In this document: in pieces, positions 33,215-42,594 of the stretch | How the letters are laid out: every line of letters starts with the position of its first letter | Position numbering within the stretch: position 1 is the stretch's first letter | Notes under the pieces: generated by a model | The model's database searches: none | What the model was told of the DNA's origin: nothing | Seen by the model: only the letters and a program-made list of their open reading frames with translations | Assembly: GCA_937916125.1 (NCBI GenBank) | Contig: CALGGE010000099.1 | Coordinates: forward strand, 1 to 43,656 | Direction: 5' to 3' | Length of the DNA: 43,656 nt | Source: an uncultured Elusimicrobia bacterium | Lineage (GTDB): Bacteria > Elusimicrobiota > Endomicrobiia > Endomicrobiales > Endomicrobiaceae | Position numbers and translations under genes: made by a program

Positions 33215-36200
33215 ATGTCTAACTTCAAGTATTACCTAAATTCAGACGGAAGTTTCGTAATTGAAAATTACAATCTTGCTCCTACGTTTGCAAGCTTCTT
33301 TCCGGGAATTGCCGGCGTAAAAGGTATTCCCATGTGGGCATACTATGTCAACAGAGCTCAAGGTATTTCCACTTTCGGTATAAAAAATAAAAACTATGCA
33401 ATAATGGAATTTTATCCCGCAAACGTCAGCTACAGTATTGTAAACACTTTCGGCTTCAGGACATTTTTTAAAATCAAAAAAGGTAAAGATATTATCTGTT
33501 ATGAACCGTTCAAAAACAATTCCGCAGATACAAAAAACGTAAAGCAAACCATGATAATTTCTTCTTACGATTTAACTATAGAAGAAGTAAATAAACAAAC
33601 GGGAATAAAAACCACGGTAAATTATTTTACTTTGCCGAACCAACCTTTGGCAGGTCTTTTAAGAAAAATTTCCGTCGAAAACATCTCAAATAAAGATATG
33701 CAGATAGAAATTGTTGACGGTATTCCTAAAATTCTTCCTTACTATGTTAATTCCTGGGCTCAGAAATATATGTCCACCACCATTCAGGCATGGACAAAAG
33801 TTGATAACTTCGATAAGACGGGTGTTCCTTTCTACAGATTAAAAGTTGAGACGGCGGACACATCAGAAGTTGTGGAAATTACGGAAGGGAATTTCTATTA
33901 TGCTTTTACCGAAGACAAAAAATTAAACCGGGCTGACGTTATTATTGACCCCGACATAATTTTCGGTTCGAATACGGGGCTTTCTTATCCGGAAAAATTG
34001 TTTAACGAAAACTTTAAATATCCTCGGTCGCAGTTTGCCGACAATAAATATCCTACTGCTTTCAGCTATGTAAAACAGAATTTGAAAGCCTCATCTTCGA
34101 CGACAATTTATTCCGTTACCGGGCATATAGACAGCGTAAAATCTTTAAACCGTTTTATAAAAAATTGCAACAAAAAATATTTTGAAACAAAACGGGAAGA
34201 AAATAAAAATCTTATAAATTCCATCACTTCAAATATGGCTACGAAGTCGGCAATTCCCGAATTCGATATGTATTGCAGACAGAATTATCTCGACAACGTT
34301 ATGAGAGGCGGACTTCCGATAGAGTTTAAATATAACGATAAATCCGCAATGTATTATGTTTTTTCCAGAAAGCACGGCGATTTGGAAAGAGATTATAACG
34401 AGTTTCAGGTTTCGCCCAATTACTATTCTCAGGGTAACGGCAACTACAGAGATGTTAATCAGAACAGAAGAAAAGATATTTTCTTTAATCCCAACGTTAA
34501 AGACAGTGCCGTAAAAATATTTTACAACCTTTTACAGATTGACGGCGGAAATCCGCTCGTAGTAAAAGGGACACTTTTTGTTATGGACACAAAGAGCAAA
34601 GAATATAAAGAAATTTTAAATGATTTGGTAAATAAAGCCGATGAAGAAAAATTAAATAACTTTTTTGCCAAACCTTTTGAACCGGGTTCACTGGCAGTAT
34701 TCGTAGAATTTTCAAACATTAAAACAAAAATAAAATTTGAAGATTTTATTGCCAAAATTGTTACAAGTTCCAAAGCCCAAAATGATGCCGATTTCGGCGA
34801 AGGCTATTGGGTTGACCATTGGAAATATAATTTCGACATATTGGAAAGTTTCCTTTCTATTTATCCCGATAAGAAAAACGATTTGTTTTTCAACGACAAA
34901 TCTTTCATCTATTATGATTCCGACCACTATGTTGTTCCGAGGAGCAATAAATATGTTTTAACTCCGCAAGGGACGGTTCGTCAATACGCTTCCGTTGCAA
35001 AGAGCAAAGAAAAAGCCGATTTGATAGCAGCAAGAAAAGTTAATCCCAACGCTTTAAGAACGAAAAACGGTCATGGCGATATTTATTATGCTACTCTGGC
35101 TTCAAAGTTCGTTACGATTATGGCCGTAAAGTTTGCCACTTTGGATAGCGAGGGTATCGGTATAGAAATGGAAGCAGATAAGCCCGGCTGGTATGATTCT
35201 TTAAACGGTCTTCCGGGACTTTTCGGTTCTTCCACTCCGGAAGTTTTTGAATTAAGAAAAATGATGATTTTCTTTAAAGAGCTTCTTGCGGAAAACAAAA
35301 ATCAAAAAATATCCGTTCCTGCAGAAACTGCAAAATTCTTTAAAGGAATAATAACTCTCCTTGATAAAAAATTATCTTCTTTTGAATTCTGGGATAAAGC
35401 AACAACGCTTAAAGAGGAATACAGAAAGTCCGTTCTTTTCGGTATAGACGGGAAAGAAGAAATTTTGTCGGCAGATTTAATAATTAAATTTATCGATAAG
35501 GCCGTTGCCAAAATAAATGCAGGACTTAAAAAAGCAATAGATCCCAAAACGGGATTGTATTTTACTTATTTCAGATATGATGCAATAAAATATAAAGATA
35601 ACGGAAAGAAAAATTTAAAAGGATTACCTTGCGTTACGGTAAGCCAATTTAAAAAATACCCGTTGCCTTTATTCTTGGAATCAGAAACTCATTATATGAG
35701 AATGGAAGAAAACAAAGACGCAGCAAAGAAACATTTTGCGGCAATAAAAAAAAGCAGCTTATATGACAAAGAATTAAAAATGTTTAAAGTTTGTTCTTCT
35801 CTGGCAGGAGAATCAAACGAAATCGGACGTTCCAGAGTATTTTTGCCGGGCTGGTTGGAAAACGAATCCGTATTTATGCATATGGAATTTAAGTATTTGT
35901 TGGGGCTTTTAAAAGCCGGTCTTTTCGACGAATTTTTTGCTTCAATAAAAACCTGTTTCCCGTGCTTCTTAAAACCGGAAGTTTACGGAAGAAGTATTTT
36001 GGAAAATTCTTCTTTTGTTTCTTCAAGTGCTTTCCCCGATAAAAGAAATTGGGGAAGAGGTTTTGTTGCACGTTTAAGCGGTTCAACGGCGGAATTTATA
36101 GATATGTGGCTTACGATGGTTTTGGGTTATAAACCTTTTTCAATAAATAAAGATAACAATCTTGTTTTCAGTTTAAAACCTTTAATCTCTTCGGAATTTT

Positions 36201-36424
36201 TCGATAAGAAAGGAATATTTGAGACAAAACTTTTCTCCGTAACGAGTTTGGTTTATGTCAATAAATCAAGAAAAAGCACATATTTGCCGAACGTGAATAT
36301 ATCCGAATTTGAAATTGAGTGGAACGACGGAACAAAAGAAGTTATAACAGGTGCGGATGTGATTGGCGAAAAAGCCGAAAAAATAAGAAACAGACAAGCC
36401 CGCAAAATAACGGCAACTTTTTAA
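33215..36424 (+). CDS. Large GH94/cellobiose-phosphorylase-like protein
   Basis: 1069 residues, no signal peptide. The N-terminal ~300 residues resemble the beta-sandwich of GH94-like phosphorylases (IENYNLAPTFASFFPGIAGVKGIPMWAYYVNRAQGISTFG, abridged to its first half here in meaning), and the C-terminal half has the aromatic-rich, helical look of an (alpha/alpha)6 barrel (YFTYFRYDAIKY, RNWGRGFVARLSGSTAEFID). I recognise the general family style of long proteins labelled cellobiose-phosphorylase-like but cannot locate the catalytic Asp with confidence, so substrate and activity are open. It follows purB by 32 nt with a GGGGG SD, and a strong terminator follows. A glucan phosphorylase gene is 3.3 kb further on. 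Confidence 0.6.
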   Translation: MSNFKYYLNSDGSFVIENYNLAPTFASFFPGIAGVKGIPMWAYYVNRAQGISTFGIKNKNYAIMEFYPANVSYSIVNTFGFRTFFKIKKGKDIICYEPFKNNSADTKNVKQTMIISSYDLTIEEVNKQTGIKTTVNYFTLPNQPLAGLLRKISVENISNKDMQIEIVDGIPKILPYYVNSWAQKYMSTTIQAWTKVDNFDKTGVPFYRLKVETADTSEVVEITEGNFYYAFTEDKKLNRADVIIDPDIIFGSNTGLSYPEKLFNENFKYPRSQFADNKYPTAFSYVKQNLKASSSTTIYSVTGHIDSVKSLNRFIKNCNKKYFETKREENKNLINSITSNMATKSAIPEFDMYCRQNYLDNVMRGGLPIEFKYNDKSAMYYVFSRKHGDLERDYNEFQVSPNYYSQGNGNYRDVNQNRRKDIFFNPNVKDSAVKIFYNLLQIDGGNPLVVKGTLFVMDTKSKEYKEILNDLVNKADEEKLNNFFAKPFEPGSLAVFVEFSNIKTKIKFEDFIAKIVTSSKAQNDADFGEGYWVDHWKYNFDILESFLSIYPDKKNDLFFNDKSFIYYDSDHYVVPRSNKYVLTPQGTVRQYASVAKSKEKADLIAARKVNPNALRTKNGHGDIYYATLASKFVTIMAVKFATLDSEGIGIEMEADKPGWYDSLNGLPGLFGSSTPEVFELRKMMIFFKELLAENKNQKISVPAETAKFFKGIITLLDKKLSSFEFWDKATTLKEEYRKSVLFGIDGKEEILSADLIIKFIDKAVAKINAGLKKAIDPKTGLYFTYFRYDAIKYKDNGKKNLKGLPCVTVSQFKKYPLPLFLESETHYMRMEENKDAAKKHFAAIKKSSLYDKELKMFKVCSSLAGESNEIGRSRVFLPGWLENESVFMHMEFKYLLGLLKAGLFDEFFASIKTCFPCFLKPEVYGRSILENSSFVSSSAFPDKRNWGRGFVARLSGSTAEFIDMWLTMVLGYKPFSINKDNNLVFSLKPLISSEFFDKKGIFETKLFSVTSLVYVNKSRKSTYLPNVNISEFEIEWNDGTKEVITGADVIGEKAEKIRNRQARKITATF

Positions 36425-36457
36425 TTTCATACCACAAAAAAGGTTAATTACAAATAA

Positions 36458-36504
36458 AACTCCCGTCCGATTTTATCAATATTACGGATAAGCGGACGGG
36501 AGTT
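36458..36504. terminator. Strong bidirectional terminator
   Basis: AACTCCCGTCCG (36458-36469) pairs perfectly with CGGACGGGAGTT (36493-36504), a 12-bp G+C-rich stem with T/A-rich flanks on both strands. It serves the converging GH94-like and TIGR03545 genes. Confidence 0.93.
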
Positions 36505-36539
36505 ATTTTTATGAAAATAAGAAAATTTAACCGTTAGTT

Positions 36540-38363
36540 TTATTTACCTTTTACGGAGTCTGATATTTTCTTACTGATATTTTCCAAAGAAGAAGTTTCC
36601 AAATTGATATTTTTCAACAATTCATCTTTTTGAGATTGTAAGGATTTTTCGACTTCTTTTACTTTTGCCTGTGCCATCTCATTAACTTTAGCTTGAATTT
36701 TCGCTTTAGCTTCATTAACCTTAGACGAGAACATTTTGGATATTGCATCGGAAAGTTTCTTATCTATATCGGAAGTTATTTTGATATTTAAGTTTTCGCT
36801 ATCCTGAGACGATGCTTCAAGATTAACTTTAAAAGATTTTATGGTATTTGTAACTTCAGCCAAATACTTCAAATTACCGCTGACTGAAGCAACACTTTTT
36901 TCTTTTATGTTATTGAAAAAGACATCGGCTTTGCACAACAAACCTTTTCTGTTTAAACTGAAATTCCCTACGGCATTTACTTCCGCCGTATCTACCAAAG
37001 GAAGATAGTCGTTAGGTTCAATATTTAAAGCCGTCCCCGACAAACCGTTAAGCGATACCGTTGCACTGTCTTCATAGTTATATTTTCTGTGATCAAACGT
37101 TCCTATGGCAACAAGAGACTGCGTAGTATTATTTCCCTTAATATCAAATATTATCGGATTAACAACCATACTCGGCGAAGAAGAAATATTTCTTATAACA
37201 CCTTCAAAGTCTATACCTGCAACATCTTTACCTGTTGCGGTATTTCCCGATACGCTGATTTCCGAAATAAGAAGAGCCGGATACAATATTTGTCTAAATA
37301 TTACATCTCTTCCCAAAGCTCTTTCTTTAACGGTGTTTACTTCTTTTTCGTCGGCAGATTTCTCGGGCATATACTTTTTAACGATAGAAATATAATAAAT
37401 AACTTTTTCCGCTTTCTCCACCCATTTTTTACCGAAGAGCATTTGTGAAATATTCTTGGTATTTATGTTTGGCAATGATATTTTCTGAGATATTGCATCA
37501 ACATCATTTGAGATGGAACTTTTTAATTCTTTGGAAATATCGGCAGCCGAAGAAACATCTTTTTTGATATTGTTCAAATCGCTAATCATACCGTCAATTT
37601 CCGTTTTGATTGTTTTAAGTTCGGAAACTTTTTTTGCGGTATCGGAAAGTGCCGACAAATTAAAAGAATTGAAATTTGTTTTGGAAATATCGTCAACGAG
37701 AGATTTTGCCTTATCTATTTTTTCCTGATAATTATTATTGGCAAGTTGTTCCTGATATTTTTTGTATTTATCCTGAAGTTCCGTTGATAATGCTTCAGCC
37801 CGTTTTACGGAAGATAAGCCGGTTTGTTCGACAAGTTTATCAACATCAAAATCCTTAAGTTGTTCCTGAATTTGATTAAAAGCTTCTACCGACGGAAGAT
37901 TATTGAATTCCGCCGTTGTTTTTTCTTTTGCGGAATTAAAAAGTTTTGTAAGTTTACCGTCTTTTTTCTCCTGTTTATTATACTTCTTTTCCTGTTTTGG
38001 AGGAAGTTGTCCCGAAGTTTTTCTGTCGGTATTTAATTTTATTCCCTCAACGCTCATTTCATCTATAATAACTTTTTTCCTTAAAAGAGGAGAGAACCGA
38101 ACACCAAAAGCTATTCTGTTTATATCAACCAAATTTTTGAAGTAATCGTTTCTGTCGGCACATCTTAAACCGTTTATCGTTATGGAACAATTTTTCAAAC
38201 TTGTTTTTAAATAATCTATTTCAACTTTCGCTCCCGTTACCATCTGTGCCGAGGAGATAATTATATTTTTTAAAATTTTATCAAGAAAGAAAATATTGAA
38301 TACAACAATCAACGCAACTATTATTGCCGTTATTGATACAAAACTCCATCTTATCATTTTCAT
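36540..38363 (-). CDS. TIGR03545 family AsmA-like membrane protein
   Basis: 607 residues: one N-terminal transmembrane helix (~5-30), then AsmA/DUF748-like text (VTGAKVEIDYLKTSLKNCSI, VEGIKLNTDRKTSG), a long coiled-coil middle (~115-290, Lys/Gln/Glu-rich), a beta-rich domain and a final amphipathic helix. This matches TIGR03545, a family usually encoded next to TIGR03546, as here (14 nt). By analogy with AsmA-like proteins it probably spans the periplasm and takes part in envelope lipid transport or assembly; that role is inference. Confidence 0.82.
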   Translation of the reverse strand: MKMIRWSFVSITAIIVALIVVFNIFFLDKILKNIIISSAQMVTGAKVEIDYLKTSLKNCSITINGLRCADRNDYFKNLVDINRIAFGVRFSPLLRKKVIIDEMSVEGIKLNTDRKTSGQLPPKQEKKYNKQEKKDGKLTKLFNSAKEKTTAEFNNLPSVEAFNQIQEQLKDFDVDKLVEQTGLSSVKRAEALSTELQDKYKKYQEQLANNNYQEKIDKAKSLVDDISKTNFNSFNLSALSDTAKKVSELKTIKTEIDGMISDLNNIKKDVSSAADISKELKSSISNDVDAISQKISLPNINTKNISQMLFGKKWVEKAEKVIYYISIVKKYMPEKSADEKEVNTVKERALGRDVIFRQILYPALLISEISVSGNTATGKDVAGIDFEGVIRNISSSPSMVVNPIIFDIKGNNTTQSLVAIGTFDHRKYNYEDSATVSLNGLSGTALNIEPNDYLPLVDTAEVNAVGNFSLNRKGLLCKADVFFNNIKEKSVASVSGNLKYLAEVTNTIKSFKVNLEASSQDSENLNIKITSDIDKKLSDAISKMFSSKVNEAKAKIQAKVNEMAQAKVKEVEKSLQSQKDELLKNINLETSSLENISKKISDSVKGK

Positions 38364-38377
38364 ATTTTTATACCCGC

Positions 38378-38887
38378 CTACTTAACAAGATTTACTACTT
38401 TTGTAGTATTTATTGCAGCACTTAAAATCTTAACAACTTTCCATTTGGAAACTTTATCTCTCAAGTGCGTTCTGTAATAAACTAAAATTTTCTTTGCCAA
38501 AATTCCGTTGGGAATAAACATTATCAAACCGAAAAGTAAACTTCCCATCACGACGGAATTGTTAAAATGCGTAAAAGGAACTACCGGCAAATTATAAAGC
38601 CAAGTATAAAATGAATTAAGTATATCAATATTTAAAACATAAAAACCGATAACATCAAAAAGCGGATCAAGCGCAAAACTTAATATTGCATACAGCGAGC
38701 AGGAAATAAGTGCCGCAGTAATGTTTACTCTGAACAGCATAATTACTACAAACAAAACTATTTTCATCATCATATTAGGAACAAGCCCTAAAATGCAGCC
38801 GAGTGCCGCTCCCCACGCAATTTGATCGGGAGATACATCGGTTTGAAACATTACAATAATTTCTTTTAGAATTTTCATTAAAAACAT
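38378..38887 (-). CDS. TIGR03546 family membrane protein (DUF2062-like)
   Basis: 169 residues with about four hydrophobic segments: TDVSPDQIAWGAALGCILGLVPNMM near the start resembles DUF2062, followed by IVLFVVIMLFRVNITAAL and NSVVMGSLLFGLIMFIPNG. It is the standing partner of TIGR03545, whose gene follows. AAGGAG precedes the ATG (7 nt), directly after the last hairpin of composite repeat copy 4. Function unknown. Confidence 0.82.
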   Translation of the reverse strand: MFLMKILKEIIVMFQTDVSPDQIAWGAALGCILGLVPNMMMKIVLFVVIMLFRVNITAALISCSLYAILSFALDPLFDVIGFYVLNIDILNSFYTWLYNLPVVPFTHFNNSVVMGSLLFGLIMFIPNGILAKKILVYYRTHLRDKVSKWKVVKILSAAINTTKVVNLVK

Positions 38888-38901
38888 TTTATAACTCCTT
38901 A

Positions 38902-39054
38902 AAAAATCGCTTTGCGATTTTTAGCTGTCGTTACAACTTTTCAACTGTCTTTCTGTCATGCTGAGCTTGTCGAAGCATCTCGCCGTTGCCGTTTGCCGTT
39001 GCCGTTCATTGTACATTGTACATTATACATTAAAAATTGCCTTTGGCAATTTTT
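38902..39054. repeat. Composite intergenic repeat, copy 4 (HAD-TIGR03546 gap)
   Basis: Read on the minus strand: hairpin AAAAATTGCC-AAA-GGCAATTTTT (39032-39054), which contains the end of the HAD gene; period-7 TGTATAA/TGTACAA (39007-39032); period-6 ACGGCA units (38981-39007); CGAGATGCTTCGACAAGC module (38953-38981); GTTGAAAAGTTG (38931-38948); and hairpin AAAAATCGC-AAA-GCGATTTTT (38902-38922). The SD of the next gene follows at once. The module order is the same as in copies 2 and 5. Confidence 0.85.
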
Positions 39055-39713
39055 ACTACTTCTTCCGGGGTTTCGGCTGTATAATCGGGAGCAAGCTCTT
39101 TCATCTGTTTCAAAGAAGAATATCCGTACAAAAGCCCTATGGTCTTTACACAGGCATTTTTACCGACTTTCACATCATTAAACCCATCGCCCACCATAAC
39201 AACATTTTTTTTATCAAGCGAATATTTTTTCATTATTTCATAAATCGGAACGGGACTCGGTTTTTTCTCGCTGAAAGAATCACCGCCGAAAACATCATCA
39301 AAATATTTTATTAAATCAAGACTTTCTATGATTTTTTTTGAAAAGACTTCCGTCTTGTTTGATAAAACAACTTTTTTATATTCGGATAAATTTGCCAACA
39401 TTTCGGCTACACCGATATAAGGTTTAGTTTTATCAAGTAAATGTTGTGCATAAAAACCTTTAAAAGTTTTTACGGCATTTTCAAGTTTTTTATCGTCAAG
39501 TTCAGGTAATACGGATTTTACGAGAGCAGGAATTCCGCTGCCTAAAAAAGATGATACTTTTTCAACGGTCAAAGGTTCAAAGCCGTATTCGGCTCTTGCG
39601 TAATTTGCCGCGTCGGTTAAATCGTATTTAGAATCGACAAGCGTTCCGTCCAAATCAAAAATAATAAGTTTTATGTCGGACGGAACATTTTTGTTATATG
39701 CATTTAAAACCAT
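39030..39713 (-). CDS. HAD-family phosphatase (phosphoglycolate phosphatase-like)
   Basis: 227 residues: nucleophile motif IIFDLDGTLVDSKYD (D21/D23 region), helical cap, motif II LSNKT, motif III lysine in KKPSPVP and motif IV VGDGFNDVKVGKNA. The cap and length fit the Gph/PGMB subgroup; substrate unassigned. Its ATG overlaps the glgP stop by 10 nt, suggesting a role linked to glucan breakdown, for example as a sugar-phosphate phosphatase or phosphoglucomutase relative (inference). The last residues (VKIAKGNF) are encoded by the hairpin that opens composite repeat copy 4. Confidence 0.87.
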   Translation of the reverse strand: MVLNAYNKNVPSDIKLIIFDLDGTLVDSKYDLTDAANYARAEYGFEPLTVEKVSSFLGSGIPALVKSVLPELDDKKLENAVKTFKGFYAQHLLDKTKPYIGVAEMLANLSEYKKVVLSNKTEVFSKKIIESLDLIKYFDDVFGGDSFSEKKPSPVPIYEIMKKYSLDKKNVVMVGDGFNDVKVGKNACVKTIGLLYGYSSLKQMKELAPDYTAETPEEVVKIAKGNF

Positions 39714-42316
39714 TTTATTATTCCGGGTATATATTCAACTCTATCCAAATATTGAGGAACTATCCTTATTGTGTATCCGCAGTGTCCTACAATTCTTGTC
39801 TCTTTTTCAAGTTCATAAATATACGTACCGTCGGCTTCTTTTGAAACCATTGTCATATTTTCAAAAGATTCATCGCTTAAAGTATTCTTGGAAGCCAAAT
39901 ATCCTTCATAAACTTGAACGAAAATATCTTCCGGATTAATGCCTGCCAAATTAACTTTTGCTCTTATTTTTATTTTTTCTCTGAGTTTTATATTCCTGTT
40001 ACCGGCATTATCTTCCGCACTGACGATGGAAACCTTAGACCAATTTTTCTCTATACCGTTCTGCCATACATTTTTCTTTTTGGCAAGATCAAAATTATTT
40101 TCTTTCATTTTTTCGGTCTGTTCAATAGACGGAACATAAAATTTTCTTGTATAATCTTCAATCATTCTGTTTGTATTGAACATCGGACCTACGGTTTTCA
40201 TACAGGTTTTCATCTTGCTTATCCAACCTCTGGGAAGATTATCCTGTCCTCTGTCGTAGAATAAAGGAACGATTTCTTTTTCCAATATTTCATAAATTGA
40301 TCTTGATTCCATTTCGTTTTGATATTCCAAATCGTCATATTTATCGATAGAACCTATAACCCAGCCGTTTTCTCCGTTATAACCTTCGCACCACCATCCG
40401 TCAAGCACGCTGAAATTTATTGCACCGTTAACTGCCGCTTTCATTCCGCTTGTACCGGAAGCTTCTTCCGGTCTTAAAGGATTGTTAAGCCAAATATCTA
40501 CGCCCTGTACCAAATAGTGTGCAACATTCATATCATAATCTTCAAGGAAAACAACTTTATATCTCAAATCCGGATCGGAAGTAAGCGAAACAATACTCTT
40601 AATAATTTCTTTACCTTTATCGTCTTTCGGATGAGCTTTACCGGCTATAATTATCTGAACCGGTTTATCTTTATTTAAAAGAATTCTTTTTATTTTATCG
40701 ATATTTCTGAAAATAAGATTTCCTCTCTTATAAGTTGCAAATCTTCTTGCAAAACCGATAGTCAATGCTTCCGGATCTAAAACTTCGTCGGCAAAAGAAA
40801 CCATATGTTTTGACAAGCCTCTTCTTTCAAGTTGTGCTCTTAATCTGTTTCTTGCAAAAGAAACAAGTCTTTCTTTTCTTCTTTCGTGGCTTCTCCAAAG
40901 TTCGGCATCGGGGATATCGGCAACCTGCTGCCATAATGTTTGATCTTCCGGCTCGTCTATCCAAGCATTGCCCAAATATCTCTGAAACAATCCCGCAAAT
41001 TCGTAAGATATCCAAGTATTTGTATGAATACCGTTGGTAATATGCGTAATGGGGATTTCTTTTCTGGGAACACCCGGCCATACATTTTGCCACATCTGTC
41101 TTGATACCGTAGCATGAAGTCTGGATACACCGTTGGCTTTACCGCAGGCTTTCAACGCAAGTATGGTCATCGAGAAATCTTTATCGGGATTGTCGGATTT
41201 TATATCTTTATCTTTACCGAGTGCGAGGAATTCTTCTTTCGTTAAACCTAATTCTTTGTACATACTTTCAAAATATGTCGTTACAAGAGAAGAAGAAAAT
41301 ACTTCGTTTCCCGCAGGAACGGGAGTATGCGTGGTAAATACGCAATTTGCTTTAACAACTTTCTGTGCTTCGCCGAAAGACAAACCTTTTTTCATTAACA
41401 TTCTCATTTTTTCAAGAAGTAAAAATGCGGAATGTCCTTCATTTATATGAACTACCGAAGGATCGATATTCAAAAGTTCCAAAACTCTCATACCGCCTAC
41501 GCCGAGAAGTTTTTCCTGCTTTATTCTCATTTCCTTATCACCGCCGTAAAGCTCACCGGTAATAACTCTGTCTTCGGGAGAATTCTTTTCAAAGTCGGTA
41601 TCAAGGAGATACAGAGAAACTCTTCCTACTTTTACTCTCCAAATTCTTGCAAAAACAATTTTGTTTTGAGGAAGATCTATATTTATGAATAACGGTTCTC
41701 CTTTATCATCGGTTAAAAGTTCCAACGGCATACTGTAAAAATGATTCATTTTGTATTCTTCTATCTGCCAGCCGTCTATACTTAAGTGTTGTTTAAAATA
41801 TCCGTTTCTGTATAAAAGACCTATACCTACCAAAGGAAGTCCCATATCGCTTGCGGATTTCAAATGATCGCCCGAAAGAACTCCCAAACCTCCGGAGTAT
41901 ACAGGCAAACTTTCATGTATTGCAAACTCCGTCGAGAAATAAGCAATTTTTTTATCTTTGTATTCCGGGAAAGTTTTATCAAACCATGTCGGCATAGACA
42001 TATATTTATCAAGTTCGTCTTTAACCATTTTCATATGAGAAAGAAAACTTGTATCCTGAGCAAGCTCCTCGAGCGTTTCCTGTCTTACAAGCCCGAGCAT
42101 TGCTTTGGGATTATGATAAGATTCTTCCCAAATATGTCTGTCCAATCTTCTAAACAACTCAACCGCATCGCTGTTCCAGCACCACCACATATTTTCCGAA
42201 ATTTCACGTAAATCTTTTAACGGTTCCGGCAAAGAAGGTGTAACAACAAAAGCTTTCGCTTTTACCGCCGAAAAAACTTCCTGATTTTCATTGAATAAAT
42301 CTTGTTCGTTGATCAT
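39704..42316 (-). CDS. glgP: Alpha-glucan phosphorylase (TIGR02094 type)
   Basis: Releases glucose 1-phosphate from glycogen-like alpha-1,4-glucan with a PLP cofactor. 870 residues: N-terminal SLPEPLKDLREISENMWWCWN typical of the divergent bacterial/archaeal branch, YFSTEFAIHESLPVYSGGLGVLSGDH, HINEGHSAF, THTPVPAGNE, HITNGIHTNTW, and the PLP lysine at ~K626 in ASGTSGMKAAVNG. A C-terminal beta domain follows (~730-870), and MVSKEADGTYIYELE looks carbohydrate-binding-like. ATG 42316 with AAGGAG 5 nt upstream is preferred over a TTG at 42340. The HAD gene overlaps its 3' end. Confidence 0.93.
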   Translation of the reverse strand: MINEQDLFNENQEVFSAVKAKAFVVTPSLPEPLKDLREISENMWWCWNSDAVELFRRLDRHIWEESYHNPKAMLGLVRQETLEELAQDTSFLSHMKMVKDELDKYMSMPTWFDKTFPEYKDKKIAYFSTEFAIHESLPVYSGGLGVLSGDHLKSASDMGLPLVGIGLLYRNGYFKQHLSIDGWQIEEYKMNHFYSMPLELLTDDKGEPLFINIDLPQNKIVFARIWRVKVGRVSLYLLDTDFEKNSPEDRVITGELYGGDKEMRIKQEKLLGVGGMRVLELLNIDPSVVHINEGHSAFLLLEKMRMLMKKGLSFGEAQKVVKANCVFTTHTPVPAGNEVFSSSLVTTYFESMYKELGLTKEEFLALGKDKDIKSDNPDKDFSMTILALKACGKANGVSRLHATVSRQMWQNVWPGVPRKEIPITHITNGIHTNTWISYEFAGLFQRYLGNAWIDEPEDQTLWQQVADIPDAELWRSHERRKERLVSFARNRLRAQLERRGLSKHMVSFADEVLDPEALTIGFARRFATYKRGNLIFRNIDKIKRILLNKDKPVQIIIAGKAHPKDDKGKEIIKSIVSLTSDPDLRYKVVFLEDYDMNVAHYLVQGVDIWLNNPLRPEEASGTSGMKAAVNGAINFSVLDGWWCEGYNGENGWVIGSIDKYDDLEYQNEMESRSIYEILEKEIVPLFYDRGQDNLPRGWISKMKTCMKTVGPMFNTNRMIEDYTRKFYVPSIEQTEKMKENNFDLAKKKNVWQNGIEKNWSKVSIVSAEDNAGNRNIKLREKIKIRAKVNLAGINPEDIFVQVYEGYLASKNTLSDESFENMTMVSKEADGTYIYELEKETRIVGHCGYTIRIVPQYLDRVEYIPGIIKWF

Positions 42317-42340
42317 CAAATTCTCCTTATTATATAACAA

Positions 42341-42479
42341 TTTACAATTTAAAAATTGTAAATCTAAATTTGCTTCACAAATTCTTAGCTGTAGTTACAA
42401 CTCTTCAACTTTTCAACTGTTCAACTGTCGTTGTCGTTTCGTCGTTAATTGTACATTAAAATTGTCTTTTGCAATTTTT
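42341..42479. repeat. Composite intergenic repeat, copy 5 (cdaR-like to glgP gap)
   Basis: On the minus strand: hairpin AAAATTGC-AAAAG-ACAATTTT beginning at the mini-CdaR stop (42458-42479); short TGTACAATT (42447-42457); ACGACA units (42425-42446); GTTGAACA/GTTGAAAA period-8 (42401-42425); hairpins AATTTG/CAAATT (42367-42383) and TTTACAATT/AATTGTAAA (42341-42362). AAGGAG of glgP follows. The GAATCTCG-type module is missing. Confidence 0.8.
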
Positions 42480-42594
42480 ATAATATCACGTATGTCCAAA
42501 AAATCAAAGCAAGGAAAAAGGAAATAAGTTTCAGTTCCCAATTCCTTAAAATATATTTTTTAATCTTTTTAAAATTTATTTTCTTATTGTTCAT
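42478..42594 (-). CDS. 38-residue CdaR/YbbR-like membrane peptide
   Basis: Below the size limit of ordinary ORF calls, but convincing. The ATG overlaps the cdaA stop by 11 nt, as expected for a coupled cdaA-cdaR pair. The peptide has a basic start (MNNKKINFKKIKKYILRN) followed by WELKLISFFLALIFWTYV, which reads like the N-terminal transmembrane helix of CdaR/YbbR (typically NWxLKLLSLxLAxxLWxYV). The extracellular YbbR repeats that normally follow are absent: the stop comes right after the helix, at the edge of composite repeat copy 5. It may be a truncated CdaR or a minimal form. CdaR regulates CdaA through the membrane in other bacteria. Confidence 0.65.
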   Translation of the reverse strand: MNNKKINFKKIKKYILRNWELKLISFFLALIFWTYVIL

